64,000 bases of DNA from Pipra filicauda (GCF_003945595.2 NW_024104422.1:9743-73742); one strand, 5' to 3'. Shown: positions 12,069-25,390, numbered from the stretch's first letter. Program-made: numbers and translations. The notes: generated from the letters alone by a model not told the origin.

Positions 12069-13311
12069 AGTGAGTCATGGTTTCCTAAAAGTCCCATAGG
12101 TGTGAGACAGAGTTACTTAGGACTATTAAATATACAAACTTCATCTTCTGTTCTTGGGATGTTTTGTTGCATTGACTCTTTTTTCCACTTCAGCTACCCT
12201 TTTGACTTCTCAGCATTCTGTATGTCAGGCAGCTCCCTGTACTGCACAGCTCACAGTTCCTATTCTTCTGTCTCTCACCCAAACTAGTGCAGGGTCAGGT
12301 ATGGTCCACCCCTACCCACACAGAGAAAGCTCTTCCTTCCGAAGTATTCCTGTTTGTCAAACAGCTAATCTCTCTGGGAGGAAAGGGTATAGAACCGGGC
12401 TCAGAGATGTGCACAACCTCAACAAGAGCACAGACAGATGAGGGGGGGAGATGTGGCATCCAGGGGTGGGGGCTGCAGCTGGGCAGTGGTGCATGTGGCT
12501 CCCACCAGCACTGATGCTTCCTTCTGGCTCGCTGCATCTGCTGTGTGGGATGGAGGTGCTGGTGTCAGCCATAGTGCTGTGGGGGAAAAATGGGAAGCAC
12601 ATGGAAAGCAGGAGGGAGAAACCAACGGGGAAGAAGGAAAAACAAAACCCCTCTAGCTCCTTCTCAGTAAAATGTGAGCTGTCAGGTCTTTAAGGTTCTA
12701 TAAGGAGCAGTGTGTAGGTGGGCTGCTGCACCCTTGTGGAGCACCTCTGAAGCTGGCTGAGCACAGCAAAGTCCAGGATCCAGCCCCCAACTTTGCAGCC
12801 CACTAGGTTAAAAGTTTAACTCAACAGAGGGCTATGTCCACTAGCAAAACTTCGCAAGATCAGGTCCAAAGTAAGAAATTTTACTGGAAACCATTTTAAA
12901 ATACATGTGAGGAATGGGAACAGAGAAGACAGCAGAATGAGCAGCTGCTGTCTTCTGTCAAAGCAGATGGGACCCAAATCTGTCTCCAAACGTAGGAAGT
13001 TCTGTGACTGCTTCCAGGCCTCTCGCTATCTCTGCTTGCTGCTGGTGTGACCCAGGGCTAGGGAAGACATTTATGCTGATGGAGCCACTTCCTGTCTCTG
13101 CTCTGTGCTTTTACCTCTAAATACAACCCCTTGTGACAAAGGGGTCTCAGAGAGTATTGAAAAAAAATAACTTCTAAATCAAACTTAGAATTTAGGCACA
13201 TATACTATTCCTTTCTTTTTCTTTGTTGTACTTCACTAATTACAAACTCAGGTGGACTTGATCCCTCCTTCTGCTCCACATGTACAAGACTGATCCATCC
13301 TCTGAGTCTGT

Positions 13312-13335
13312 CTTTGATGCTAGTCAGCATCAAAG
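13312..13335. other. Perfect 10-bp-stem hairpin
   Basis: CTTTGATGCT (13312-13321), loop AGTC, then AGCATCAAAG (13326-13335). The arms are exactly complementary. Each arm contains the TCF/LEF core (CTTTGAT or ATCAAAG), so the palindrome is also a divergent pair of possible TCF/LEF sites. It is seen directly; any function is inference. Confidence 0.9.
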
Positions 13336-13349
13336 TTGTCTGAGGAGAA

Positions 13350-13380
13350 CTCCAGAAGCTCCAGAGCTCCAGAAGCTCCA
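13350..13380 (+). repeat. Short tandem repeat, CTCCAGAAG unit
   Basis: Three and a half copies: CTCCAGAAG, CTCCAGAG, CTCCAGAAG, CTCCA. It lies 14 bases after the hairpin at 13312-13335. Confidence 0.9.
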
Positions 13381-14237
13381 CTGCAGGTAGAAGCTGTGCT
13401 CTGGGTTTTCTGTTCCTTTCACTTAGTTCTGTCTACAGAAATTGCAATTAGCCACATATATGCACTAATTCCTTCTTTGAATAGTGTTAAATTCTCACCT
13501 CAGTGGCTTCCTGCAGCCACAAATCCTGTAATCTAATTACACACCCTGTGAGAAAACGTTTCATCATATCAGTTGTGAATATGCTGCTTTTTGGTTCCAC
13601 TATCTCCTTTTTCCAATATTTTTAGACAGAGTCCCATTCTGAGCAGAGAACTTAAAAGCCCCAAATCAGCTCCTAACTTACAATATATACACAGACTGAA
13701 GACGGATTTCCCTCTTTCTCCTCTGGGACTTTTCTTTTTAAGCGGCAAATCCAACATTGAATTTTGGGTCATTTTGGCAGAGTCATTTGTCTGCTGGGTG
13801 ACTTGTGCTCATACAATCTGGTCTTCATAAGAGGTTTTTTTTCAGTTTTCTATTAATTCAATACTTGACTAATTAAATGGAGTAGAAAAAGCTACCTGAC
13901 ACAGAATGGCCTGATTTCACTTCTAGGTACTTATCTAAAATATTCTGGTTTATATAAATACTGCAAATACTTGAGAGGCTCCTTGGTTTCCATACAGTAA
14001 AGACTCACAGCTGGATTGGTGTTGAACAAAACCCACATGAATTTGCAAGTTTTGGATCAGAATTTTTCAGCTTTTCACATACTGAAAACTCTGATGCTGT
14101 CAAGTCTTGAGTCAGATGGCATGTGCAGCTCCAGCTTCATACTGAGTTTGCCAGCTCAGTTCATGTGGCCAAGTGACTGCCCAGCTGGGTTAGTTCTTGA
14201 CAGTGGCTCTTTCCTGGTGAGGTACTGGAATAGGTGA

Positions 14238-14427
14238 TGATGCACTGGACCAGGCTGTTGAGAGAAGTGTGGCTGCCCCACCCCTGGAAGTGTTCAAGGC
14301 CAGGTTGGATGGAGCTCTGAGTAACCTGGGATAGTGGAAGGTGTCCCTGCCCAAGGTAGGGGGGTTGGAAAGCGATCGTCCTTAAGGTCCCTTCCAACCC
14401 AGGCCATTCCATGATTCCATGATTCCT
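14238..14427 (+). mobile_element. CR1 LINE 3' end, 5'-truncated
   Basis: Clear CR1 3' untranslated region in sense orientation. In order it has GTGGCTGCCCCACCCCTGG, AAGTGTTCAAGGCCAGGTTG, GATAGTGGAAGGTGTCCCTG, GGTCCCTTCCAACCCAGGCC, and terminal units ATTCCATGATTCCATG ending in ATTCC. It preserves the last roughly 190 bases only; everything upstream was lost by 5' truncation at insertion, the usual fate of CR1. No coding sequence remains. It is one of the least diverged repeats in the window, so it is among the youngest insertions here. I could not see a target-site duplication by eye, as expected for CR1. Confidence 0.93.
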
Positions 14428-15959
14428 GACACCAGGCAGCCTTGCAGCACAGCTTTGGCCCTACTTAGGGCCTTACATGGCCACATTTGGCTCCCACTGG
14501 TTGTTCCTGGAGCCATATGTGCTTTGCTATCCAAGACATCCCTATCATCAGAACTGAGGATCGCTGCTGAAGCACTTTATAATCTGGCCATTGCAGAAAT
14601 ATTGATTTCTGTTTGACTGGTATTCAGACTGGTAGTTCGAGCTGTCCTTGGACTGGGCTGCTACTAAGCAGTTTTTTCTTTTTTTTATTTATTTATTTAT
14701 TTTTTTTTTTGTGTGTGGGTTTTGTTTTAGTTTTGTTTTGTTTTAACATATAAATTAAAAAAGAACTAAAGCCTGGAAAATTTAGCTCCTGGTATCACTA
14801 CAAATAATCAGGCAAAGCTGGTTCTGATTTCTGGGCAAAAGAGAGTGATCTCTGAAATCTCTCACAGGCCACTGTAAATTCTATGTGTAATAGATGGGTT
14901 TTGTTAAAACATAACAGGTTCCACCAACAAGAGTTGCCAGAAGGCCTGCAGTTTCAAGTAAGAATCATAGATCTTATGTCTCTAAGGAAGGACAGGGCAA
15001 AGAGATTTGATACTAAAACTTTCTCAGGTCTACAAATGAGCTTTGTATTATTTTACTGATGATACAATCTGTTAAAACTGTATACTAAAGTATTAAGGGC
15101 ACATATCAATGAGACACCAATGGCAGATATCCAACTTGTTACATAATTCCATTTAAAAATTACCATGAATATTTTTCTAACTGTATTTCTATAGGTCCAA
15201 GAGTCCAAGACTATTTGAATAGCCTTCGAGGATGTGCATTGAAATGTCCAATATTGCACTAACAGTTAAGATGGATAGGCTTGTATTGTAAGGTAAATTC
15301 AGGTGTGAACTTACACCAGTACAATAACTTTGGTGCACATGTGGCAGTTTATTTGGCTGTCCATATCTTAAATTGTTGAAGATCACTCTAATTAAGTGAA
15401 GGGCTTTTCCAAAAAACAAAGACTACATAAAAAACTGTGTAATGCTTTATACAGAATTAGCAGCTACCATGGATTTGTAAAATGATACTAAATGCTCATT
15501 TACAAACAAAGAAGATTATATCTTAATTTGATGTAACTCTTTACAAAGAATTTTTTTTTAAATAATAAGTTATGCTCATTCAAGTACACTGCTACTTCCC
15601 TTTTTGACCTCTGCAAAGACTGGCTCAGGTCTGGATGGACTACTCTTGGGGTGATGAGTGATTTCTTAAGATACTGTACAGGAAAGGGGGACACAAAAGA
15701 GGAGCTGACCATCTGTGACAATAGAAAAGAAAAGATTTATAAATTTATTTTTTTATGAATCAACAGGGAATAGCTAGAGGAGATATATGTGGTCTCCAAA
15801 CCTGGCCTTTGCCCACAAAACACAAGTAATAAAGAGTATTACAGTAGCTGAAAGAACAGAGGAGAATAGGTGGATGGAGCACAAGGATGAGACCAGCATC
15901 CAGGCAGATGATAGTGACAAGTATGTTCAATGGGAAGTAGAAATGAAACTTTATACAGA
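14428..15959. other. No supported gene
   Basis: AT-rich, with a T/TG-rich low-complexity block at 14672-14746. The minus frames at 15053-15259, 15189-15419 and 15500-15721 are 68-76 codons long and match no family I recognise. Confidence 0.55.
14672..14746. repeat. T-rich low-complexity (TTTA, TTTTG units)
   Basis: A T run with TTTA units, then GTGTGTG, then TTTTG units. Simple-sequence drift. Confidence 0.9.
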
Positions 15960-16990
15960 AAGGACAGGACACACCTTAAAATGAAGAAACTGGAACATCT
16001 GGTGGAGGACATCAAGTATATAATTGGAGTAATAACCAAAACCTGGTATAACTATGGTTGGAATAGGGGTTATGATCCAACATAGTTGCTGGAAGTACCC
16101 ACTGTTCCACAAAAATACATGTAATGATAAACACCATGGGTAATCCTGCACATTAACAGAGAGAGATAACATGGCTAACCAGAAACAAAGCTCTGATTAT
16201 CTGGTTATTCTAATTTCAAATGGAAAAAAAAAAAAAGGGCTACAGTCTGGAGTCACAGATTGGTATGAATAAAGATCTACAAAATGCTAGTCGAGACACA
16301 AACATTACTGAGCATTGTACATCATTGAGATACTGTACCTTTGCAGAAATATGTTGGAGAACAAATTCTACCAATGATGTTAGAGACCAGAGGTTCCTGG
16401 CAGGGCTACCTGATAGGTTTTTTTCTCTGCAACTCTTGTGGAGCCAGCAAAAGGAGATGTTATCTTAGATTTGATTTTGGAAGGTACTTAAGGAAATGAT
16501 AAACTGTTCAGAGAAGTAACCTTAGTTTGAATGCTTATGATTCAATCCACCTTAAAGTTAGGAAACTGAAAAACAAACTAAACCCATAAATAATAAAGAG
16601 AAAAATTCAATGAACTTAGGGAAACAGTGACACAAATTGGTCTGAGAATTTATAGGATTTGAATGTGGAGGAAACATAGACTATCTTTGAATTAAGGTAC
16701 ACAAATTTATCTGGAACTTGTGTCAGACTGATGTTTAAAGAAGGATTTCACAGCTAATCCTATTTCAAAACAGGATGGCAAAAATAATAAGAGATCCTCT
16801 TAATGTGGAGAAAAGGATAGATTTTCAGAAAAGATCTGGCAAAGAAAAAACATGTCTTACAACTGGAGAATTGTAGGTCTGTTGTGAAAATTTCCAGCCA
16901 ACTTATTTCAGAAAAATCAACTACCTTAACAGAAATGTCAAAGGGCTTCTCAGACAGAGAAAAGGGAAAATAAGTATAAAATAGAACAAA
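15960..16990 (+). mobile_element. Ancient CR1-like LINE ORF2 remnant (endonuclease region)
   Basis: Two islands of coding similarity in the same strand and order suggest the AP-endonuclease (EEP) domain of a CR1/L3-type LINE. At 16029-16085 the frame reads VITKTWYNYGWNRGYDP before a stop, like the ITETWW..DW...I.GY segment of these endonucleases. At 16444-16488 it reads PAKGDVILDLILEGT, like the .NVLDLL.. segment, and a shifted frame at 16531-16563 reads NAYDSIHLKVR, like the SDH..I.F.. catalytic-histidine segment. Multiple stops and at least one frameshift make it non-functional; the Asp-His pair has become Ala-Tyr. The sequence before 15960 and after 16800 may belong to the same insertion but is too diverged to fix ends. 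The assignment rests on remembered family patterns. Confidence 0.55.
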
Positions 16991-19900
16991 ACATTTGCCA
17001 TCTTTTTCAGTAAGTACAATGGCATTGGCTGCAGTGCCGAAGGATAGAGGGGAAATGGAGCACAAATGTGGACAGCGTAAAGAACGTGCATGCTTGCTGT
17101 GTTCCTGCCTTTCAGTGTGGGGTATTGGATACAGGAATGGGTTAAAGTCCAGTCTTGGGCTGAGAGGCAAGAAGTCTGGAGATATTTGAATCTCCTTGTT
17201 TTTGTTGGAGCGGGACAAACCTTCAGAACTGAACAGCACATTAACTGATAGAAAACACTTTTCTTCAGAGACAATGGCAGCACCATCCATTTGGCATTAA
17301 CTTTCAACAGGGTATTCCTAGAGCACAGGTGAAAGAAGTCACCTGAAAGACAAGTTTCTTAAGGGAGGTGTGAGGAGGAGGAGAAGCAGAGAAGAGCCAG
17401 ACAAGCACATGCAGAGTGGCAGGCGCAGAGGCTGACACTCGCTGAGGAGGGGAGGGTTTCAAGGCCTCCTTCTCTCACAGACAAAGACCTTGCCAAGATG
17501 GTTTCTGACATGAGAACTCTGTGTCTTTAGCAGATGACCAGCAAATATAAATCCATGGGAGAAAAGTTGTCTGGCCTTCTGACTGTTGATCTGTCCTGAG
17601 GGACCTGCATCAATTTGGGTATCTCCCTGGTGGAGCCATGGAAGTAGCACACTGTCACAGTCGCAGCAGAAGTTGTCAGTCAGGCCCTTCAGCACTGAGA
17701 GCTGCAGCCAGCTTCAAGAGTTATGTGAGAAGGCTGCAGCAGGGCTGCAGTCAAGAGAAAGATGCATCTCTGTCACAAAGGCACAATAGGGATTACCACA
17801 TTGGAGGTGGAAGCAAAAACATTCCTGTGCTGTAGGGAAAGGATTAGCTTTTGGACTGACCTCTTCAATTATTTTCATGAATGGTCTTGGCACAATAATA
17901 GGAATGCACAGGAATGCATTAATCAAACTTTTTGATGAGAATTTGGGATATTGCCAGTACAGCAAAGGATCAAACTGTCATACGTTAAGAATTGAACTAT
18001 TAGAATAAAAGAAGTGTAGTAGGTCATGCGCTTTTGAACTAACGATAACAGTTCCTGGAAAAAGTTGGGAATTCTCCAGTTGGAAAAGGTCAGGGAAAAA
18101 AAAGCTCAGGGAAGCTTGAAAATGCTGGTCAACACAGAATGACTGGGAGTCATGGTGTGAGGCAGCTATGAAAAAGATTGCTGCAATCCCATGATAACTA
18201 TTTCCACTCAAAACAGGAACTGTTCATGTTGCCGTAGGGGGCAGGGACAACTTTTCCTGGAAAACCTTGAACTGTTTTATTCACCCATGCTTAAAAGAGA
18301 GGAATTCAAAGTGGGACAAACACAGACTCTTTAATGATGCAGATTCCACGTCATGTTGAACTGAGTCCCATTTGGTCTCACATCCTTTCTTGTGTTCATG
18401 CAACTGTGTGGCAAACCACAACAAAAGAGGAAAAAAACTTTTGAAGCAGAGATTACCCCTGTAGGACTTGAGGATGCAGTTCTTGTAGAACACGTAATAC
18501 TTGAAAGTCAAGTTAATTTCCTTTCTAAGAGTTTAAATATATGCATGGATTTTTAGGGATTTTTTGAACTTCAAGAGTTCAAAATACTAAAAAAGCACCT
18601 TAACTGACGGTTTTCCAAACTTGCTCAGCAGTTAAAACCATGGCCTATCCCAGAGCTGAACTTCCACCAAGGAACTGAAAACAGTTTGGTTTCCAGAGGT
18701 GCCCTGTACTTCCCAGGTTTTGTCTTCAGATGGAGATGGAGGACTGGAAAGAGCCTGAGTAGAGACAACCTCTGACACTCTCGCCACTTCAGACAGCTGG
18801 GTTAAGTGTGCCTTTATGAAAATCTATCTCTTTACTACTACAGCCTCGTTGGGAACTCCTGGATACTGTTTTCGAATGAAAAATTGGTGCCTTAAGGGAT
18901 TGTCTGGGTTAATAAAAGTATCAGTAGCCCTCAACCAAGGCTCACATGATGTCTGTCTTCAAATGACATTGGATGTCTTAAAATGACATACAGTAATGTG
19001 CACAAATCATAGGCACCAGGGAGGCTGAGCACTGCAGAAGAGCACAGATCAGTAAAATCTTGTCCATACAGAAGAATGGCAAGGATTTCTGACAGGTGTA
19101 TTTATACTTGCATTAACAAAAAGTGCAGAAAGTTGATGCCCAGACTCAGGTAAGAAGTTAAGCATTGGTTGGCAATATGATGGGAGCTGGATGCTCATGG
19201 GAAAATACTGTGGGGAATAGCACTATGTTTGCCATGCACTGACATTTTTCCAGGCATCTGTTACTGGGCCCTGTTGGGGACAAGTTAGTGGCCTATTTGA
19301 GCCTTTGATCTGACCTAGAACTACCATTCCCATGTTCCTTCAGAGCATAATTAAGCTAATTCATCAAAAAAACCCACAGCAAACTGTGTTTCTCTTTCTT
19401 AACTTAGAGGTAAACTCCTTTTTCTTCCTAGAAAGAATTAGGCTGTATGGATGAATATGAACTTCAGGCAATCAATAATATCAACATGTTGATAGGAAAC
19501 TTGTTATAACTATTCATATGAGTAAATCAGTCACTTATAATGATGTCTAAATTCTTCAAGGAGATCAACACCTGCAAAAAGTTAGAAACTTTCCTCCGTC
19601 CTAAAAGTATGTTCCTATAGGGAGGCTTCTAATTCTGTATTTAAGAATATATCTTTTATTCAGAGGCAGCAAGAACCCAAATAATTCTATTTTCTTCTTC
19701 TGTTCTGCCCAGTAACTGGTCAGTTGCAATCTGTATTAATAAAATCTTGTCTGTATTAGTAAAGCCTGGATGATTCTTGTCCCCTTGAAGATATCCTGTA
19801 GTTAAAAGAATGACTTTAGGATAGGAGAATATAGAAATTTAAAGGTCTGGGCAATACTTTCTAATCTGGAGTAAGAAGAGGGGAAAAAAGGTGAATACTA

Positions 19901-22900
19901 ATTATATTGCAGAAAAAAGTCAGATGTCTTTTTACGCCTCAAAGCTGAAAATGACTCAGCTGTTTCCCACTCAAATTACGAAACAAAGCTGTTGCTTTAA
20001 CAACGATAAGTTGTGTACAACTGGTTTTCTTTAGCCAGATTGCCTATGTGAATGTATTCATGGAAAATAAACCACTCCTACAAATGAAATATATGTTTAT
20101 AGGGTTGATCTTATCTTATGTTTCATAAATAGTGTATCATGAGAACAAGCACTGACAAGATTAAACAAGTGCCCATAAAAATGTTTGGCCTGGGAAAACT
20201 CTGCTTCTGAATTTAAAAGCTACCTATAGCTGGAGAACTGGACACAGATGCAGCACTAGACCACATTTAAACACTCATGATAATGATTGAATTTTTCAAG
20301 GCAGTGCAACCCCAGTGTAAGAATTTGAGTAAATGCTAAGTTCTTCACAAATGCTGACAACAAGCTGGTGATGCCAGCTCTTGGGTAACTTTTGAAAGTC
20401 TGGCCGCAGCTTAAAAGATAAGCAGAGACCATATAAAAATGCAGCCCATTTTATGGGCTTCGAATACTTGAAATGGTAGCTCTGTATAGGAACGTTAGTA
20501 TGTGAGCAGCTGAAGTATCTGTCTCTTCAGAGACACTTTGTAGGTGCAATGATGGGGGGTGTAAAGAATAAAGAAAATGGTCTGGCTTGCTTGTAGGTGC
20601 TCTACTGATATTTTTTTCCTTCCTTGTTTGTGTATTTCCTACTTTCAGGCCATAACTTTTAAACATTAGACTGCTCTGAAATACATTTACTGAGTCGCAG
20701 TAGCTGCCCTACATGCAATGCCTTTACCTGAAGCCATTTATTGTAGCACTCAATGGAGAATTCTACACAGCACCTGCAATCCAAGATGGCAAAAGCCTCA
20801 GGTGCTGGACTACATCAGGATACCAGAGCCTAAGTGCCTCCCTGCTGATGTAGCTTAAAGCAGGGTTTTCTCTTAACACAGAGAGAACTTTGTTTGGGTC
20901 CCTCTCATAGTCACTCCACTGAGCTTGGCAGTCAGTGTAAGCCTGTGGCATGCCTGAGACTTAGCTAGAGGACTACTGTATAAACAATAGGAACAGTAAT
21001 GTTATATGTTAGATACATCACCTGGTACTGTAACAGTCCCATTCCCATTTTGTACATGTAGACTGAGCAGGCTGCTGTAATCTGAGAAGAAACATCTGGC
21101 TCGCAAGCTTTTGCTTGTCTTTTCTAAACTGAAAAAAACCCCCAGTCCCCAAGCCCCTACAAAACCACACCCCCTCAACAGCCCACAGAAATGTCCAACA
21201 ATTACCCGCCTTTTCAAAATTAGTAAAGTATCACTAGGTTGTGATTAAGCTCATTTCAAACCTGTTCCTCAGGAAATGCCGCTATTACATTCCAAGCAAT
21301 TCTTCAGGCAAACTCACTTAGCATACAATAATAGAAAAACACATTTGTTCCAGGTGCTTTCTTGGCAGAACCTGACATTTGTGTCTGTTTATTCTTTCCT
21401 CCATCTCCCAAACTCCCTTCAGATTTTCTTATTCTGTAATGGTCGAGGTTGCCCTGTCTCTTATGCAAGAGATGGCTGGGGAGGGAAGAAGCTTTAATGA
21501 AAGGAGCATGGATCAGAGCCACAAAACAAATCTAAATATGGTCTTTGTTTTCTTATTTTGCTGCTGATCCACATTCATTGTAAAATAGACTCTTCCATAA
21601 CCACTACTCCATTAAAAATATTTAGAGTCCTTAATATTTTGCATGTTTAAAATGGAATTAATTCCTTTGTTTGTATGCTTGTTTATTAACTAACATTGTG
21701 CATGGAATTGTATAAAGCAAAAAGTACAACATTCTATTTTCTTCCTAGTCTTGCAGTATAAGGAGACAGGCAAAAAGCAGGAACAAACACTGCAGCCCAT
21801 AAAATGCTGGAAATTATGGCCACAGCTTCCACAGTAACCTGTGTACTCGATTTCTAAAAAAGATCTATATTGCATTTTGTCATTTTCAGGAGGTGGGATG
21901 ACTGGCAGGTGCTGAAAATGAGGTGCATATGAGAAGTCTTGAGCAGAACGACTAAGAACAAATGTTCCCTAAACACTTGATCACTTTTAAAAGCTTGACA
22001 CTGGAATTTTTTATTTCTTTCTACATAGTTTGAGCTTCATTTGCCATTTTGATAACAGGTGTTCATTGTGCTTTTATTACATGGGCTCTGTGGAGCTTTC
22101 AAAAGAAATAAGCCCTACCCAGAAGCAGTTTTTAATAAACATTAGCTTCCTCTCAGCCCAAAACTGAATATTAAAAAGACTTAAAGGTTGGTTTTGGGTG
22201 GTTTTTTTTTCACCTCTGAGTTTGAAGAGGCCTTTGGCAGTGGCCAAAGTCTAATGAAAAGAGCCTTGCCACGGAACACAAGACCAAAGCAATAGAGAGA
22301 TCCAGAGAGGAGAATAATATGGTCTTCTCAATCATGAGACTAAGATTTTATACTTGGGTAACAGGACACCTCTCAAAGCCTGAGCCACTGGGCTTGCCTC
22401 TTATCTGCTATAGATTTTATTTTGCCTCTTACCTTATTTATCACTGAATCACTTCAGTGCAACCCTCTTTCCAGTTTACAGTTGTATCAGATTAGGACAT
22501 CTGCTTCATATTCATGGTAGGGTTTTCTTAATAATACGCTTTCCTAAATTGAATTCAAGTCAACAAGGTAATTGCATCTGGAAAGACAAAACAGCGTTTC
22601 TTCCTTCTGTTATGCATTTAATTAATTTGCACTGTGGACAGAATCTGATGTGTGAAAAACCCTTTCCTTCCACAGTTTTGTGTGGCTAATGAAGACAGAG
22701 CTTTGGTCTACAAAAGCAGCAGTAATACAAATGACTTTTCAGACTTTCATCCCTCAGAGCACTGTAAAAACAATTATTCCTTTACAATGGAGATGTGACT
22801 CTCCTGTCTTGTATAACAACTGAAAAACCTCTGGACTTCAAACAATGTAAGGGACTATTTAAAACACAGGCCATTTTAAAAGACATTTTTTCATTGCTTG

Positions 22901-23676
22901 CTTTAAAAATCCTTTAAACTCCAAACCCAAATGGATATTTCAGGAGAGATCTAATTAGAGGAGAACTCTATATTCTCTCTTATCTGTAAAATGGCTTTCC
23001 AGTGCCCATCCTGCTCTTCCAGGGCCACGACAGGCCTCCAGAGCAAACACATGCTGATCATGCTGGAGTATCCCTGGCATTTCTAATATCGGATATATAG
23101 GAAGAGATGATATCCCAAAGAAAATCAAAGAAAAAATCGTCTAACAGACACCTTTCAGACTTTCACTCTGTGAAATACAACATTTAAGGAAGCACACAAC
23201 CATTGAAAAAAGAATATTTTGCATTGTAAGTAGAAATTGTTCCATACTGTGAAGCAAACTGTATGATCGTTGCAGTTGAAAAGAGGTTTGCTGCTACACA
23301 GAAGAGTTGTCTCCCTAATCCTTTACTAGGAAACTAGTTTTCAGAGCTAGAACTACCTAGAAATGTGTTCTATGCACTAACAGACCATCTGTCTACAGGG
23401 TAGCCAGATACTATTCTTCATGGCAGAAAAAGCTGAATTCCTAAATTAAATAATCAGAGTTGTCTGCCTGTAGAAGTGGTTTGCTTTCCTGAAGGGCTGA
23501 CCAGGCAGCAGTTCCTCCTGTTTTTTTAAAAGCTCAGACCTAACCATTTAACAACCTTGATGTAAAATTAGAAAGCTAACTTTAGATATCGGGGTTGGAA
23601 AATGTTGGTGGTCTGCAAATATGATTAGAGGTCAGACAGTGCAATTAAAGTTCCGAGGAAACAATCCGTATGCCAT
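16991..23676. other. No supported gene
   Basis: AT-rich with no recognisable exon. Minor features are a 20-base direct repeat at 19731-19770 (CTGTATTAATAAA / CTGTATTAGTAAA) and a repeated AAATGACAT at 18961 and 18981. The minus frame 20763-20951 (62 codons) has balanced composition but no family match. Confidence 0.5.
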
Positions 23677-23736
23677 CTCTCCCTCCCTCCATCTATCTGT
23701 GTATGTATGTATCTATCTATGTATCTATCTATCTAA
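23677..23736 (+). repeat. Compound tetranucleotide microsatellite
   Basis: CCTC units grade into ATCT and GTAT units (CTATCTGTGTATGTATGT, then ATCT repeats). The mixed units suggest slippage from a polypyrimidine seed. Confidence 0.92.
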
Positions 23737-25390
23737 TCTCACCCTACTTACACACCCATACATACCTGCCTACTCCCCCCAACACATGATATTAGCACCG
23801 GAACCATAAAATACATCTGTCTTCACTTAACTCTGGCCCATTTTTCTGAATGAAGTTAGCTACCTAAGCATACTTCTTGCTGATGTTCTTGCCTTGAAAT
23901 TGGAAAACAAATGACATGTGATGCTATTTTGCCCATCCTTGGTTACCTCACTGGAAAGTTCCCCATCCATCTTGGCACTATCGATTTGAGACAGGAAACA
24001 CAAAATTGTGACCACATAGGGTAAAGGTGGTGCCCCAACAAAGCCACAAGGACTCTAAATTTAAGCCTGCCATGAAAGCTTTGAAAATGATGACACACAA
24101 AGAAGGAGAAACTACAGGGAATGAAACACCTTAATTTTGAAAAACCACAATGATCCACCCAGCACTTTTAGAGCTTTCAGCTTAAGGCATGAATTAACCA
24201 CAGGCAGTTTTCAACCTACCAAACACAGAGACTCATTCTTTGTAACTTTGCAGCTGCTTAAAATGGGATGGATGTGTCTTACAGACTTAAAAAGACAGCT
24301 CTCAACATGTCTATATCTGTTTTAAAAAAACAACAACATACACTGACAGTCCAGTAGGCTGGAATTCCCAAAAATGAACTGGTGACCCCTCATTTTGGAA
24401 TGGCAAATTCAGGATACTGTAGTGGTACCTGGCTTAAAAAGCCCAGAGCACTCTTGTTCTGCAAAAAAAGTGCTCTGCACTACTTCATCTTGAGCTTGGG
24501 TTCCCCCCAAAAGGCATCTCAAATGAAAATTTTGGCCTGGAATTTGTGATTTCAAAACTGTTGTGGGCTGGCCACGTTTCACAAAAAGGTGCTGACATTG
24601 TACTTAACTGTGACTGTAATTAAATCTATTTATGGCATCATTTGGTATTAATTTGTATTAATTAGTCAATTACTGCTAATAGTTAAGTGTGTTTTGGACT
24701 TCACTTTCATTTAAATAACACTCTTTAAAGGACAAGCAAATGGTATGAGGCATCTTCTCAAACATGACGCTATCCAGAACCAGCGGTGAGTGGAAAACTG
24801 TTATGTACATTAAGCTAAGCCCTTCTCTGAATTAGGGAAATGCTGACTAGTGTTTCCTCTGAAGGTATGTTTTGGGGGAAACTTTGAGTGCTGGTGAATA
24901 TGAATATCAAATTAAACTGAAAACAAAATCCTGCTCTCTGGAACTTACTGCCCTTCAAAGTCTAATCACTGCTTTCCTTGGAGCAGTGCTGTGTTTTAGT
25001 TTGGGGTTTGTTTTTTTGGATTTTCTTTGCGTGTACTCAAAAGACAGGGTGAAATTATAGGAATACAGGGATAGAGGAAATTCAAACGGAAATAAAGCAT
25101 GTGGTATGGCAAGACACAGTTTATAGCCTTCTGCAGGTTACTGCACTTGCTCTTACAGCCAGGACTTGCCAAGGAGCCTAAGGCGTGTCTTTCCCGAAAA
25201 ACTTTAAGAGTTGACTGCCTGGAGCCGTAAGATGAATTTAAAAATCTCAGCCTGGAATTATTCTGAAATTTCTTACAAACATCAACTCTGTGACCCTAAC
25301 AACGCTGAATTCCGAATTTGAGGGGTGATTTCAGTAGCATCTGAGAAGAGCAGCTCCAGGCTAGGATCCAGAGGTGTGCTGAGCCCACAG
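23737..25390. other. No supported gene; homeodomain-motif block at 24.6-24.74 kb
   Basis: AT-rich. Around 24379-24410 the sequence GGTGACCCCTCATTTTGG resembles a fragment of an old hAT terminus but is too short to assign. The motif-dense block is given separately. Confidence 0.5.
24600..24740. promoter_or_regulatory. Candidate conserved non-coding element with homeodomain cores
   Basis: Within 60 bases there are TAATTA cores at 24617-24622 and 24659-24664, TTAATT at 24648-24653 and CAATTA at 24667-24672, with little low-complexity slippage. Such clusters are typical of vertebrate developmental enhancers, but they also arise by chance in AT-rich DNA. No target gene is in the window. Confidence 0.3.

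Larger units (their letters stand above)
12069..14237. other. No supported gene
   Basis: Mixed sequence, GC-richer at 12430-12620 where several overlapping short frames occur on both strands without family similarity. The stretch 12443-12490 holds several G runs, but their spacing does not give a strict quadruplex motif. A 10-base-stem hairpin and a short tandem repeat are listed separately. Confidence 0.55.

Noticed and set aside
11718..12287. Several 110-141-codon frames on both strands
   Set aside because: They translate the GAAA repeat; composition alone keeps them open.
20763..20951. 62-codon minus-strand frame with protein-like composition
   Set aside because: Short and unmatched; no splice-site context that would make it an exon.
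24379..24410. Possible hAT fragment (GGTGACCCCTCATTTTGG)
   Set aside because: Too short, with no inverted partner.
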